64,000 nt of DNA from positions 310,001-374,000 of the forward strand of contig NZ_FOIE01000005.1 of NCBI RefSeq assembly GCF_900111455.1, read 5' to 3'. This stretch comes from Geodermatophilus poikilotrophus. Lineage in GTDB: Bacteria; Actinomycetota; Actinomycetes; Mycobacteriales; Geodermatophilaceae. The notes under the pieces are model-generated. The model searched no databases, was not told where the DNA came from, and saw nothing but the letters and a program-made list of their open reading frames with translations. A program made the translations under genes and the position numbers. This document shows, piece after piece, positions 23,923-34,494 of this stretch. The stretch's first letter is position 1. The number at the start of each line of letters is the position of its first letter.

Positions 23923-24219
23923 ATGGTCAGCACATGGGCACGCAAGGCCGTCGTCCCGGTCTTCGCCGGAGCGGCGATAGTCGCTGCTGCGACGCCTGCT
24001 GCGGCGCAGCCGAACCAGGACGGACTGATCAACGTCGCTGTTGGCGACGTGACGATCCTCGAGGACGTGAACATCGGGGTGGCGGCCCAGGTCGCGGCCA
24101 ACCTCTGCGGCCTCAAGGTCGGGCCGGTCGCCGTCCTGGGCACCGCCGTGGACCGCAGCGGTGACACCGAGACGGTCTGCACGACCGACCAGGGACCGGT
24201 CACCCTCGAGCAGAACTGA
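23923..24219 (+). CDS. small secreted protein with one cysteine pair
   Basis: 98 residues. Sec signal peptide (RK, hydrophobic VVPVFAGAAIVAAA, cleavage near TPAAAQ) followed by a 70-residue mature domain rich in Val, Asp, Asn and Gly with two cysteines (NLCGLKVG and TVCTTD) that probably form a disulfide. The INVAVGDVTILEDVNIGVAAQVAANLCG pattern (beginning near residue 36) recalls small surface proteins of the chaplin/rodlin kind in other actinobacteria, but the match is weak. ATG with AAGGAGG upstream. It is divergent from the sigma-RsbT operon and could be its target; no sigma-specific promoter motif was recognised. Confidence 0.75.
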   Translation: MVSTWARKAVVPVFAGAAIVAAATPAAAQPNQDGLINVAVGDVTILEDVNIGVAAQVAANLCGLKVGPVAVLGTAVDRSGDTETVCTTDQGPVTLEQN

Positions 24220-24276
24220 CGAGCACCGGCCGGTGGACCCCTGACCCGGTCCGCCGGCCGGCCCGCCCCTGCCCCC

Positions 24277-24335
24277 GGCCCCGTCCCGAGGCTCGCCCCG
24301 AGCTCGCGAGGGGTGAGGAGGACGGGGTCCTCCTT
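24277..24335 (-). repeat. stop-codon-associated structured repeat, copy 6 (inverted)
   Basis: On the minus strand it starts right at the yqeY stop with AGGAGGACCCCGTCC and ends GGGACGGGGCC, with a CACCCCTCGCGAGCTCGGGG core. Arms CCCCGTCC/GGACGGGG pair perfectly, as in copy 1. Confidence 0.8.
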
Positions 24336-24787
24336 CAGCCCAGCTGGCGGCGCACCTCGGCGGCCACCCGGCCTCCCTCGGCCCGGCCGGCGACCTCCTT
24401 CTGCACCGCGCCCATGACCCGGCCCATGTCCTTCATGCCGCCGGCGCCGGTGCGGGTGACGACGTCGGCGACGAGAGCGGCGAGGTCGGCGTCCTCCAGC
24501 TGCGCGGGCAGGTAGGCGGCCACCACGTCGCCCTCCGCCCGCTCCCGGTCGGCCTGCTCGGTGCGGCCGGCGCCGGCGAAGGCCTCGGCGGCCTCCCGGC
24601 GCTTCTTGGCCTCGCGCCGCAGCACCGCCTGCACCTCGTCGTCACTGAGCTCGCGGGCCTCCTTGCCGGCCACCTCCTCCGCGCTGACCGCGGCGAGCAC
24701 CATCCGCAGCGTGGCGGTGCGCAGCTCGTCGCGGGACTTCATCGCGGTGGTCAGGTCGGTGCGCAGCTGTTCCTTCAGGTCGGACAC
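24335..24787 (-). CDS. GatB/YqeY domain-containing protein
   Basis: 150 residues matching the YqeY family throughout: LKEQLRTDLTTAMKSRDELRTATLRMVLAA, a KKRREAAEAFAGAGR segment, YLPAQLEDADL and the end GGMKDMGRVMGAVQKE. The family is related to the tRNA-binding tail of GatB amidotransferase, but free-standing members have no proven role; tRNA-related amidation or binding is only inferred. GTG start with no clear ribosome-binding site. A repeat copy follows the stop codon. In mycobacteria a YqeY gene lies in the same broad region (Rv3688c). Confidence 0.88.
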   Translation of the reverse strand: MSDLKEQLRTDLTTAMKSRDELRTATLRMVLAAVSAEEVAGKEARELSDDEVQAVLRREAKKRREAAEAFAGAGRTEQADRERAEGDVVAAYLPAQLEDADLAALVADVVTRTGAGGMKDMGRVMGAVQKEVAGRAEGGRVAAEVRRQLG

Positions 24788-24827
24788 GGGCGCCAGCCTC
24801 GCACGGCGCGTTCCGGCGACGCGCCCG

Positions 24828-24833
24828 TAATGT
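24828..24833 (+). promoter_or_regulatory. -10 element for leaderless metallophosphoesterase transcript
   Basis: TAATGT is followed after 8 nt by GTG at 24842. The ATG inside this element (24830) is in frame too, but the spacing seen at several other genes favours GTG 24842 as the true leaderless start. Confidence 0.5.
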
Positions 24834-24841
24834 CGGCTTCC

Positions 24842-25753
24842 GTGCGAGCGACCACAGCCCTCCCGGCCGCCGTCCTCGGGTCCGCGACCGCGGGGATCGC
24901 CTACGCCTCCCTCTACGAGCGCACCCGCTGGACGCTGCGCCGCTTCGACGTCCCGGTGCTCGCCCCGGGCTCCGCGCCGCTGCGGGTGCTGCACCTGTCC
25001 GACCTGCACATGACCGCCGGGCAGCGGTCCAAGCAGGAGTGGGTGGCCTCGCTGGCGGACCTCCAACCGGACCTGGTGGTGGACACCGGCGACAACCTGG
25101 CCGGGATGGACGCCGTCCCGGGGACGCTGCGCGCGCTCGAGCCGCTGCTCGACCTGCCGGGCGCCTTCGTGCTGGCCAGCAACGACTACTACGCGCCGCG
25201 GCCGAAGAACCCGCTCAAGTACTTCAAGCGGGACCACGTGCGGGTGCACGGCGACGAGCTGCCCTGGCGCGACCTGCGCGACGCCATGGCCGCCCGCGGC
25301 TGGCTCGACCTCACCAACGCCCGGGGCGAGCTGGTCGTGGGCGGACGGCGGATCGTCTTCGCCGGCGTCGACGACTCGCACCTGCGTCTCGACCGCTACG
25401 ACCTCGTCGCCGGCCCCGCCGACCCGACCGCGGACCTGCGCATCGGGCTGGCCCACTCCCCCGAGCCGCGGGTGCTCGACCGCTTCGCCGCCGACGGCCA
25501 CGACCTGCTGCTGTGCGGGCACACCCACGGCGGGCAGCTGCGGGTGCCCCTCTACGGCGCGCTGGTGACCAACTGCGGCATCGACCGCGACCGGGTCCGC
25601 TGGCTGCACCGCTGGGCCGAGCCGTCGGCGACCAACCCGCACGGCACCTGGCTGCACGTCTCGGCCGGTCTGGGCACCAGCCCCTACGCGCCGTACCGCT
25701 TCGCCTGCCCGCCGGAGGCGACGCTGCTCACCCTGACCGCCCGTCGGACCTGA
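24842..25753 (+). CDS. YkuE-like metallophosphoesterase
   Basis: 303 residues. A signal-anchor-like hydrophobic N-terminus precedes a calcineurin-like phosphoesterase domain with all metal motifs: HLSDLHMT, DTGDNL, ASNDYYAP (GNHE equivalent), LAHSPE and GHTHGGQ. Members hydrolyse phosphodiesters such as UDP-2,3-diacylglucosamine or cyclic nucleotides using two metal ions; the substrate here is unknown. Corresponds in order to Rv3683, which directly follows ponA2 in mycobacteria; here a 4-kb stress-signalling block separates them. Start chosen at the leaderless GTG 24842; ATG 24830 adds four residues. Confidence 0.88.
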   Translation: MRATTALPAAVLGSATAGIAYASLYERTRWTLRRFDVPVLAPGSAPLRVLHLSDLHMTAGQRSKQEWVASLADLQPDLVVDTGDNLAGMDAVPGTLRALEPLLDLPGAFVLASNDYYAPRPKNPLKYFKRDHVRVHGDELPWRDLRDAMAARGWLDLTNARGELVVGGRRIVFAGVDDSHLRLDRYDLVAGPADPTADLRIGLAHSPEPRVLDRFAADGHDLLLCGHTHGGQLRVPLYGALVTNCGIDRDRVRWLHRWAEPSATNPHGTWLHVSAGLGTSPYAPYRFACPPEATLLTLTARRT

Positions 25754-25766
25754 GGTCGGCGTCGGC

Positions 25767-25772
25767 TAGACT
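25767..25772 (+). promoter_or_regulatory. -10 element of tRNA-Pro
   Basis: TAGACT ends 12 bp before the mature 5' end of the tRNA, the right distance for a tRNA promoter with a short 5' leader. It lies just after the metallophosphoesterase stop codon. Confidence 0.7.
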
Positions 25773-25784
25773 CGCTCCGTACCT

Positions 25785-25859
<75 letters not shown>

Positions 25860-25865
25860 ACACTG

Positions 25866-25895
25866 CTCAGGGGCCGCCGCGAGGCGGCCCCTGAG
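25866..25895 (+). terminator. tRNA-Pro terminator
   Basis: Perfect 13-bp stem with a GCGA tetraloop starting 8 nt after the tRNA; followed by a TCGTC tract. Confidence 0.85.
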
Positions 25896-25962
25896 TCGTC
25901 CCGGGGGTCCGTGCGCCGCGTCATGGGTTGGCGGAGGTCCGGTCCGGGCACCGGGCCCTCCG

Positions 25963-27318
25963 ATGACCGAGTGGTTGCTCCTCCTCGCCGCCGTGGTGCT
26001 CACGGCACTGACCGGTTTCTTCGTGGCCGCCGAGTTCTCCCTGACGACGGTCGACCGCGGGCGGGCCGAGCAGGCCGCGGCGTCCGGGGACCGCCGGGCC
26101 CGCGGCGTCGTTGCGGCGCTGCGCACGCTGTCCACCCAGCTGTCGGCCGCCCAGCTGGGCATCACGATCACCACGCTGGTCGTCGGCTACCTGGCCGAGC
26201 CTGCACTGGGCCAGCTGCTGCGCGGCCCGCTGGAGGCGGCCGGGCTGCCCGGCGGCTGGGTCACCGGCGTCTCCTACGGCCTGGCGCTGGCGCTGGCCAC
26301 CACGCTGCAGATGCTGATCGGCGAGCTGGGTCCCAAGAACCTGGCCATCGCCCGCCCGCTGCCCGTCGCAGCCGCGGTGGCCCCCGGGATGCGCGCCTTC
26401 ACCCGGGTCGCCGGCGTCTTGGTCCACGCCCTCCAGGCCCTGGCCAACGCAATCGTCCGGCGGCTGGGCTTCGAGCCGCGCGAGGAGCTGGACTCCGCCC
26501 GCGGCGCCGACGAGCTCGCCGCGGTGGCCCGGCGCTCGGCCGAGGAGGGTGACCTCTCGCCGCGCGCCGCCCGGCTGCTGGAGCGCTCCCTCGCGCTGCG
26601 GGACAAGGTCGCCGCCGACGTGATGACCCCGCGCACGCAGATGTGGGCGCTGCGCGCCGATGCCACCGCGGCCGACGTCATCGCCGCGGCGGTCGCCTCG
26701 GGCTCGTCCCGCTTCCCGCTCTACGGCGCCGGCCTCGACGAGGTCACCGGGGTGGTGCACGTCAAGCACGCGGTCGCCGTCCCGGAGGACCAGCGGGACG
26801 TCGTGCCGGCCGAGGAGCTCGCGGTGCCGATCCTCACCGCTCCCTCGCTGCTGCGGGTGGAGCGGCTGCTGGACCTGCTGCGCGAGGAGGGCCTGCAGAT
26901 GGCCCTGGTCGTGGACGAGTGGGGCGCGACGCACGGCATCGTGACGCTGGAGGACATCGTGGAGGAGGTCGTCGGCGAGATCACCGACGAGACCGACCGC
27001 CCGCTGCGGCTGCTGCGCCGGGTCGATCCGCAGACCTGGCTGCTGTCCGGGCTGCTGCGGCCCGACGAGGTGCGGGAGCGCACCGGCGTCCCGGTGCCCG
27101 AGGGCCGCTACGAGACGCTCGGCGGCTACCTCGCCGAGCAGCTGCAGCGCCTGCCCGCCGTGGGGGACACGGTGCCCGTCGAGGGCGGGGAGCTGACCGT
27201 GGAGACGATCGAGGGACGGCGGGTGGCCCGGGTGCGGGCGCTGATGCGGGAGGGCTACGCCTCGGGGGCGACCGCCGTCCGGCTCGTCGAGGACGACGAG
27301 AAGGAGCCGGCCGCGTGA
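25963..27318 (+). CDS. CNNM/CorC-type membrane protein with CBS domains (1)
   Basis: 451 residues. An N-terminal DUF21/CNNM domain with four hydrophobic segments (start LLLLAAVVLTALTGFFVAAEF, also around 75-95 and 100-125), a CBS pair (about 205-330, including VMTPRTQMWAL and MALVVDEWGATHGIVTLEDI) and a C-terminal CorC_HlyC transporter-associated domain (near 350-430). CNNM proteins are implicated in Mg2+ or other divalent-cation export; older annotation calls them hemolysins. ATG at 25963. Overlaps the next gene by 4 nt; the two paralogues probably work as a heterodimer. Confidence 0.88.
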   Translation: MTEWLLLLAAVVLTALTGFFVAAEFSLTTVDRGRAEQAAASGDRRARGVVAALRTLSTQLSAAQLGITITTLVVGYLAEPALGQLLRGPLEAAGLPGGWVTGVSYGLALALATTLQMLIGELGPKNLAIARPLPVAAAVAPGMRAFTRVAGVLVHALQALANAIVRRLGFEPREELDSARGADELAAVARRSAEEGDLSPRAARLLERSLALRDKVAADVMTPRTQMWALRADATAADVIAAAVASGSSRFPLYGAGLDEVTGVVHVKHAVAVPEDQRDVVPAEELAVPILTAPSLLRVERLLDLLREEGLQMALVVDEWGATHGIVTLEDIVEEVVGEITDETDRPLRLLRRVDPQTWLLSGLLRPDEVRERTGVPVPEGRYETLGGYLAEQLQRLPAVGDTVPVEGGELTVETIEGRRVARVRALMREGYASGATAVRLVEDDEKEPAA

Positions 27319-28415
27319 GCGACGTCCTCAGCCTGCTGGTGCTGGTCGCCCTGCTCCTGGGCAACGCCTTCTTCGTCGCGGCGGAGTTCGCGCTGGTCAC
27401 CGCGCGTCCCGACCAGCTGGAGCCGCGGGCGGCGGCCGGCTCGTCGCGGGCCCGGAAGACCATCCGCGCGATGCGCAACGTCTCGGCGATGATGGCCGGC
27501 GCGCAGCTGGGCATCACGCTGTGCTCGCTGGGCCTCGGCGCGGTCGGCGAGCCCGCGGTGGCGCACCTGATCGAGGCGCCGATGGCGGCCCTCGGCGTCC
27601 CGGAGGGGCTGCTGCACCCGATCGCGCTGGTCATCGCGCTGTCGATCGTGACCGTGCTGCACATGGTGCTCGGTGAGATGGTGCCCAAGAACATCACCAT
27701 CGCCGGGCCCGACCGCGCCGCGCTGCTGCTCGGCCCGCCCCTGGCGGCGTTCGTCCGGCTGCTCGGTCCGGTGATCGGGCTGTTCAACGCCGCGGCCAAC
27801 GCGATGGTCCGGCTGGCCGGCGTCCAGCCGACCGACGAGGTGGCGGCCGGCTTCGACGAGGCCGAGATCCGCTCGATGATCAGCCAGTCGCGGCGGGAGG
27901 GCCGGCTCGGCAGCGAGGTCGGCGAGCTGGCCGCCGGGGCGCTGACCTTCGACCAGGACGAGCTGGAGGCGGTCCTGCTCCCCCTCGACCGGCTGGTCAC
28001 CGTGCCGCGCGCCACCACGCCGCGACGGCTGGAGGCGGTCGTCGCCGAGCACGGGTTCAGCCGCTACCCCGTCCGCGACGACGACGGCGCGCTGCTCGGC
28101 TACGTGCACGTCAAGGACGTGCTCGGGGTGGAGCCCGAGGCCCGCGACCGGCCCATCGCCGACGAGCACGTCATCCCGTTCACCCCGCTGCAGCCCGGCG
28201 CGGCCCTGCCCGACGTGCTGACCGCGATGCGCGACGCCGGCGCCCACCTGGGCCGCGTGCTCGACGGTGGGCGGACCGTGGGGCTGGTCGCCCTCGAGGA
28301 CGTGCTGGAGCGGCTCATCGGCGACATCCGCGACGCGGCCGCCGAGACCTCCCGCCGGCTCGAGGAGCCGGCCCGGGGCGGCGCCGGGGCCGGGGCGGGC
28401 GCCGGGGGAAGATGA
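27315..28415 (+). CDS. CNNM/CorC-type membrane protein with CBS domains (2)
   Basis: 366 residues, paralogue of the preceding gene: DUF21/CNNM domain (LGNAFFVAAEFALVTARP; LHMVLGEMVPKNITIA) and CBS pair (about 210-340, SRYPVRDDDGALLGYVHVKD; VGLVALEDVLERLIGDI). It lacks the C-terminal CorC_HlyC domain of its partner and ends in a Gly/Ala-rich tail. Paired genes of unequal length like this are common in actinobacteria. GTG start overlaps the upstream stop by 4 nt (GTGA), indicating coupling. The S9 peptidase gene starts 4 bp after the stop. Confidence 0.88.
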   Translation: MSDVLSLLVLVALLLGNAFFVAAEFALVTARPDQLEPRAAAGSSRARKTIRAMRNVSAMMAGAQLGITLCSLGLGAVGEPAVAHLIEAPMAALGVPEGLLHPIALVIALSIVTVLHMVLGEMVPKNITIAGPDRAALLLGPPLAAFVRLLGPVIGLFNAAANAMVRLAGVQPTDEVAAGFDEAEIRSMISQSRREGRLGSEVGELAAGALTFDQDELEAVLLPLDRLVTVPRATTPRRLEAVVAEHGFSRYPVRDDDGALLGYVHVKDVLGVEPEARDRPIADEHVIPFTPLQPGAALPDVLTAMRDAGAHLGRVLDGGRTVGLVALEDVLERLIGDIRDAAAETSRRLEEPARGGAGAGAGAGGR

Positions 28416-28419
28416 GTCG

Positions 28420-30207
28420 GTGAGCTCCGAGCCGACCGCCCTCTCCCCCGAGGTCACCGCCCGCTGGCAGGCCCGCTTCCGCGCGCCGCGGGTGAGCCTC
28501 CCCGACTGGGCGCTGGAGGCTCCGCACCGCAGCCTGTACGCCTCCGACGTCAGCGGCGTCGTCGAGCAGTACGCGTGGGACCGGACCACCGACGCCCACC
28601 GGCAGGCGACCGACCGGGCCAACGGCACGCTGATCGGCACGCTGAGCCCGGACGGCGAGACGATCTGGTGGTTCGCCGACACCGACGGCGACGAGTTCGG
28701 TGTCTGGATGACCCAGCCCTTCGCCGGCGGGGAGGACCGCGTCGCCGTCCCCGAGGTCGGGCCGGCCTACCCGGCGGGCCTGGAGGTCGGCACGTCCGTC
28801 GTCGCCCTCGGCCGCTCCACCGACGACGGCTCGGAGCTGTGGCTGGCACCGGCCGGGGGCACGCCGCGGGTGGTCTACCGGCACGAGGACCCGGCGTCGG
28901 TCGACGCGCTCACCCACGACGAGGACCTGCTGGTCATCTCGCACTCCGAGCACGGCGACCCGCGCTACCCGGCGCTGCGGCTGCTGCGCACCGGCGACGA
29001 CTCCGTGGTCGCGGAGAAGTGGGACGGCGAGGGCCGCGGCCTGCACGCGCTGGAGTTCGCCCCGCTCCCCGGTGACCGCCGGCTGCTGGTGGGCCATGAG
29101 CGCCGCGGCCGCGAGGAGCTGCTGGTCTGGGACGTCGGCACCGACACCGAGACCGAGATCGTGCTCGACCTGCCCGGCGACGTGACCGCCGGCTGGTACC
29201 CGGACGGCTCGGCGCTGCTCGTCGGGCACGACCACGCCGCCCGCAGCGAGCTGTACCGCTACGACCTCGCCAGCGGGGCCCTGGAGCGGCTGGACACCCC
29301 GCGCGGCGTCGTCCGCGGGGCCACCGCCCGCCCGGACGGCACCGTCGAGCTGGCCTGGTCGAACTCCGAGCGGCCACCGGTGATCCGGCGGGCCGACGGG
29401 CCGGTGGTGCTGGCCGCTCCGGGAGAGGAGCCCCCCGCGGCCTACCCGGTGGAGGACCGCTGGGTGCCGGGGCCGGGCGGCGACGTCCACGCCCTGGTGG
29501 TGCGGCCGGCCGGCCCGCCCCCGTACGCGGCGGCGTTCCTGGTGCACGGCGGCCCGGAGGCGGCCGACGACGACTCCTACCGCGCCCGCCGCGCGGCCTA
29601 CGTGGACGCCGGGTACGCCGTCGTGCACGTGAACTACCGCGGGTCGACCGGCTACGGCAGCGCCTGGCGCGACGCGCTGACCGGCCGGCCGGGGCTGACC
29701 GAGCTGGATGACGTCGCGGCGGTCTACGACGCGCTGGTCGAGGAGGGCTTCCTCGACCCGTCGCGGGCGCTGCTCTCGGGCGGGTCGTGGGGCGGGTTCC
29801 TCACCCTGCTCGGCCTGGGCACCCAGCCGGAGCGCTGGGCCGCCGGGATCGCCGAGGTGCCCGTGGCCGACTACCTGGCCGCCTACGAGGACGAGATGGA
29901 GGGCCTGCGGGCCTACGACCGGGCGCTGTTCGGCGGCTCACCGGAGGAGGTGCGCGACGTCTACGTGCGCTCCTCGCCGATCACCTACGCCGAGGCCGTG
30001 ACCGCGCCGGTGCTCGTCGTCGCCGGCGCCAACGACCCGCGCTGCCCGATCCGGCAGATCGACAACTACCTGGCGCGCCTCGACGAGCTCGGCAAGCCGC
30101 ACGAGGTGTACCGCTTCGACGCCGGCCACGGCTCGCTGGTCATCGAGGAGACCATCCGCCAGGTGGAGGTGGCGCTGGACTTCGCCCTGCGGAACGTCAA
30201 GCCCTGA
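28420..30207 (+). CDS. S9-family prolyl oligopeptidase-like peptidase
   Basis: 595 residues. Residues 20-370 form repeated beta-propeller-like blades (for example LSPDGETIWWFADTDGDEFG, AGWYPDGSALLVGHD), and 400-595 an alpha/beta-hydrolase domain. The catalytic Ser lies in SGGSWGGFLT, the Asp in VVAGANDPRCP and the His in DAGHGSL. No signal peptide, so cytosolic; likely cleaves short peptides or acyl-peptides. GTG start with GGGGGAAG upstream, 4 bp after the CNNM gene, so probably co-transcribed. A long imperfect hairpin separates it from convergent asd. Confidence 0.9.
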   Translation: MSSEPTALSPEVTARWQARFRAPRVSLPDWALEAPHRSLYASDVSGVVEQYAWDRTTDAHRQATDRANGTLIGTLSPDGETIWWFADTDGDEFGVWMTQPFAGGEDRVAVPEVGPAYPAGLEVGTSVVALGRSTDDGSELWLAPAGGTPRVVYRHEDPASVDALTHDEDLLVISHSEHGDPRYPALRLLRTGDDSVVAEKWDGEGRGLHALEFAPLPGDRRLLVGHERRGREELLVWDVGTDTETEIVLDLPGDVTAGWYPDGSALLVGHDHAARSELYRYDLASGALERLDTPRGVVRGATARPDGTVELAWSNSERPPVIRRADGPVVLAAPGEEPPAAYPVEDRWVPGPGGDVHALVVRPAGPPPYAAAFLVHGGPEAADDDSYRARRAAYVDAGYAVVHVNYRGSTGYGSAWRDALTGRPGLTELDDVAAVYDALVEEGFLDPSRALLSGGSWGGFLTLLGLGTQPERWAAGIAEVPVADYLAAYEDEMEGLRAYDRALFGGSPEEVRDVYVRSSPITYAEAVTAPVLVVAGANDPRCPIRQIDNYLARLDELGKPHEVYRFDAGHGSLVIEETIRQVEVALDFALRNVKP

Positions 30208-30212
30208 TCCGC

Positions 30213-32591
<2,379 letters not shown>

Positions 32592-32599
32592 GGGTCCAC

Positions 32600-32605
32600 A
32601 GGCTA
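32600..32605 (-). promoter_or_regulatory. -10 element for leaderless ask-asd transcript
   Basis: Minus-strand TAGCCT, then GTGGACCC, then the GTG start at 32591. An 8-nt distance implies transcription starts at the start codon. Confidence 0.6.
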
Positions 32606-32665
32606 CCGAGGTCCCCGGTGGCGGCCGTGCTTGCGTCCCCCTGGGCGGGGCGCTGTGATCACCGG

Positions 32666-34258
32666 GTGGACGACGTGGAGCGCTGGCTGCTGACGGCCGA
32701 GGAGCGCGGCAACCCGGCGACGTCCCTGCCCGCGTACACCGAGGGCAACCTCGTCGAGGCGCTCGTGCACGGCGTGCGCTACTTCGACCGGCTGGTCGAG
32801 TGCGTCGAGCGGCTGGACGCCGGTGACCACCTGTTCTTCACCGACTGGCGGGGCGACCCGGACGAGCAGCTGCGCCCGGGCGGGCCCACCGTCGCCCAGC
32901 TGTTCACCGACGCGGTGCGGCGCGGGGTCTGCGTGCGCGGGCTGGTGTGGCGCTCGCACGTGGACTGGATGTCGTTCAGCGCGCACGAGAACCGGGCGCT
33001 GGACGACGAGGTCGAGCACGGCGGCGGCGAGGTGATCCTCGACCAGCGGGTGCGCCGCGGGGGCAGCCACCACCAGAAGCTCGTCGTCCTGCGGCACGAC
33101 CAGGACCCGACCCAGGACGTCGCCTTCGTCGGCGGGATCGACCTGTGCCACAGCCGGCGGGACGACGCCGCGCACAGGGGCGACCCGCAGCCGGTGGCGA
33201 TGTCCGCGGCCTACGGGGAGACACCGCCCTGGCACGACGTCCAGCTGATGCTGCGCGGCCCGACGGTCGGCGTCCTGGACACCGTGTTCCGCGAGCGCTG
33301 GGACGACCCCACGAACGCCGACTCCGGCAACCCGATCGCGTGGGTGCTCGACCGGCTGCGCGGCGCGCGCCTGGAACCCGACCCGCTGCCGCCGCAGCTG
33401 CCCCCGCCGCCGCCGTGCGGTCCGCACCTGGTGCAGAACCTGCGCACCTACCCGGCGATCCGGCCGCCCTACGACTTCGCGCCGCGCGGCGAGCGGTCGG
33501 TGGCCCGCGGGTACTCCAAGGCGATCGAGCAGGCCCGCCGGCTGGTGTACCTGGAGGACCAGTACATGTGGTCGGCCGACGTCGCGCGGCTGTTCGCCGA
33601 GGCGCTGGCCGCCAACCCGGCGCTGCACCTGGTCGTCGTGGTGCCGCGGGTGCCCGACCAGGACGGCGCGCTCGCCGAGCGGTCGCAGTACGTGGGCCGG
33701 TGGCAGGCGCTGGAGATGTGCCGGCGGGCCGGGCGCAACCGGGTGCACGTCTTCGACGTGGAGAACGACGAGGGGACGCCGGTCTACGTGCACGCCAAGG
33801 TGTGCGTGGTGGACGACGTCTGGGCCAGCATCGGCAGCGACAACTTCAACCGGCGCTCCTGGACCCACGACAGCGAGCTCTCCTCCGCCGTGCTGGACAC
33901 CACGCGGGACCCGCGCGAGCCCCGTGACCCCGCCGGCACCGGCGACGGCGCCCGGACCTTCGCCCGCGACCTGCGCCTGGAGCTGGCCCGCGAGCACCTG
34001 GACCGCGCGGCCGACGGCAGCGAGGACGACGACCTGCTCGACCCGGACGCGTTCGTGGCGGCGATGGAGGCCTCGGCTGCCGAGCTCGACACCTGGTACG
34101 CCGGCGGCCGCCGGGGCCCGCGCCCGCGGGGCCGGCTGCGCGAGCACTCCTCGCCGCGGCTGTCGCTGCCCACCCGGCTGTGGGCGACGCCGGTCTACCG
34201 CCTCGTCGACGACCCCGACGGCCGTCCGTGGCGCATGCGCCTGGCCCGGGAGTTCTGA
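32666..34258 (+). CDS. phospholipase D-like protein with two HKD motifs
   Basis: 530 residues. Two PLD active-site motifs are present: [22 protein letters not shown] (first part) and [20 protein letters not shown]. Between them lie [19 protein letters not shown] and [13 protein letters not shown], as in the phosphatidylserine/cardiolipin-synthase-like cytosolic PLDs. Substrates could be phospholipids (hydrolysis or transphosphatidylation). No signal peptide or obvious membrane anchor; the middle holds a proline run ([12 protein letters not shown]). The GTG at 32666 is chosen; a GTG at 32618 is further out. It stands between ask and leuA, where mycobacteria have no gene of this type. Confidence 0.85.
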   Translation: MDDVERWLLTAEERGNPATSLPAYTEGNLVEALVHGVRYFDRLVECVERLDAGDHLFFTDWRGDPDEQLRPGGPTVAQLFTDAVRRGVCVRGLVWRSHVDWMSFSAHENRALDDEVEHGGGEVILDQRVRRGGSHHQKLVVLRHDQDPTQDVAFVGGIDLCHSRRDDAAHRGDPQPVAMSAAYGETPPWHDVQLMLRGPTVGVLDTVFRERWDDPTNADSGNPIAWVLDRLRGARLEPDPLPPQLPPPPPCGPHLVQNLRTYPAIRPPYDFAPRGERSVARGYSKAIEQARRLVYLEDQYMWSADVARLFAEALAANPALHLVVVVPRVPDQDGALAERSQYVGRWQALEMCRRAGRNRVHVFDVENDEGTPVYVHAKVCVVDDVWASIGSDNFNRRSWTHDSELSSAVLDTTRDPREPRDPAGTGDGARTFARDLRLELAREHLDRAADGSEDDDLLDPDAFVAAMEASAAELDTWYAGGRRGPRPRGRLREHSSPRLSLPTRLWATPVYRLVDDPDGRPWRMRLAREF

Positions 34259-34336
34259 GCCCAGCCCCCCTGGCCGGCGTCCGCGCCCGCCCTCCAGCCC
34301 GGCGGGCTGCCGCACCCGGGCACTGCCCCCGGCGAG

Positions 34337-34370
34337 TCGTGCTCTGCCCAGCACTGTGGGCAGAGCACGA
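34337..34370. repeat. perfect hairpin, twin copy 1
   Basis: TCGTGCTCTGCCCA pairs with TGGGCAGAGCACGA (14 bp, no mismatch) around GCACTG. The whole 34-nt palindrome recurs unchanged 65 bp further on. Confidence 0.85.
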
Positions 34371-34398
34371 AGGGGGACGGGCGCCTTCCCACTCGAGG

Positions 34399-34438
34399 AG
34401 CTCGTGCTCTGCCCAGCACTGTGGGCAGAGCACGAGCT
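34399..34438. repeat. perfect hairpin, twin copy 2
   Basis: Same 34-nt palindrome as 34337-34370 with the stem extended to 17 bp (34399-34415 with 34422-34438) and the same GCACTG loop. Lies 57 bp before the XRE regulator start, so it could be a terminator of the PLD gene, an operator, or a mobile palindromic element. Confidence 0.85.
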
Positions 34439-34494
34439 TCCACAGGGAGACACACGGGCCCCCGATCCCCCGGGACAGCCCGGATCCTCGACGC

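Noticed and set aside
34337..34438. CRISPR-like repeat-spacer unit
   Set aside because: Only two repeats, each a perfect palindrome, one irregular spacer, and no cas genes.
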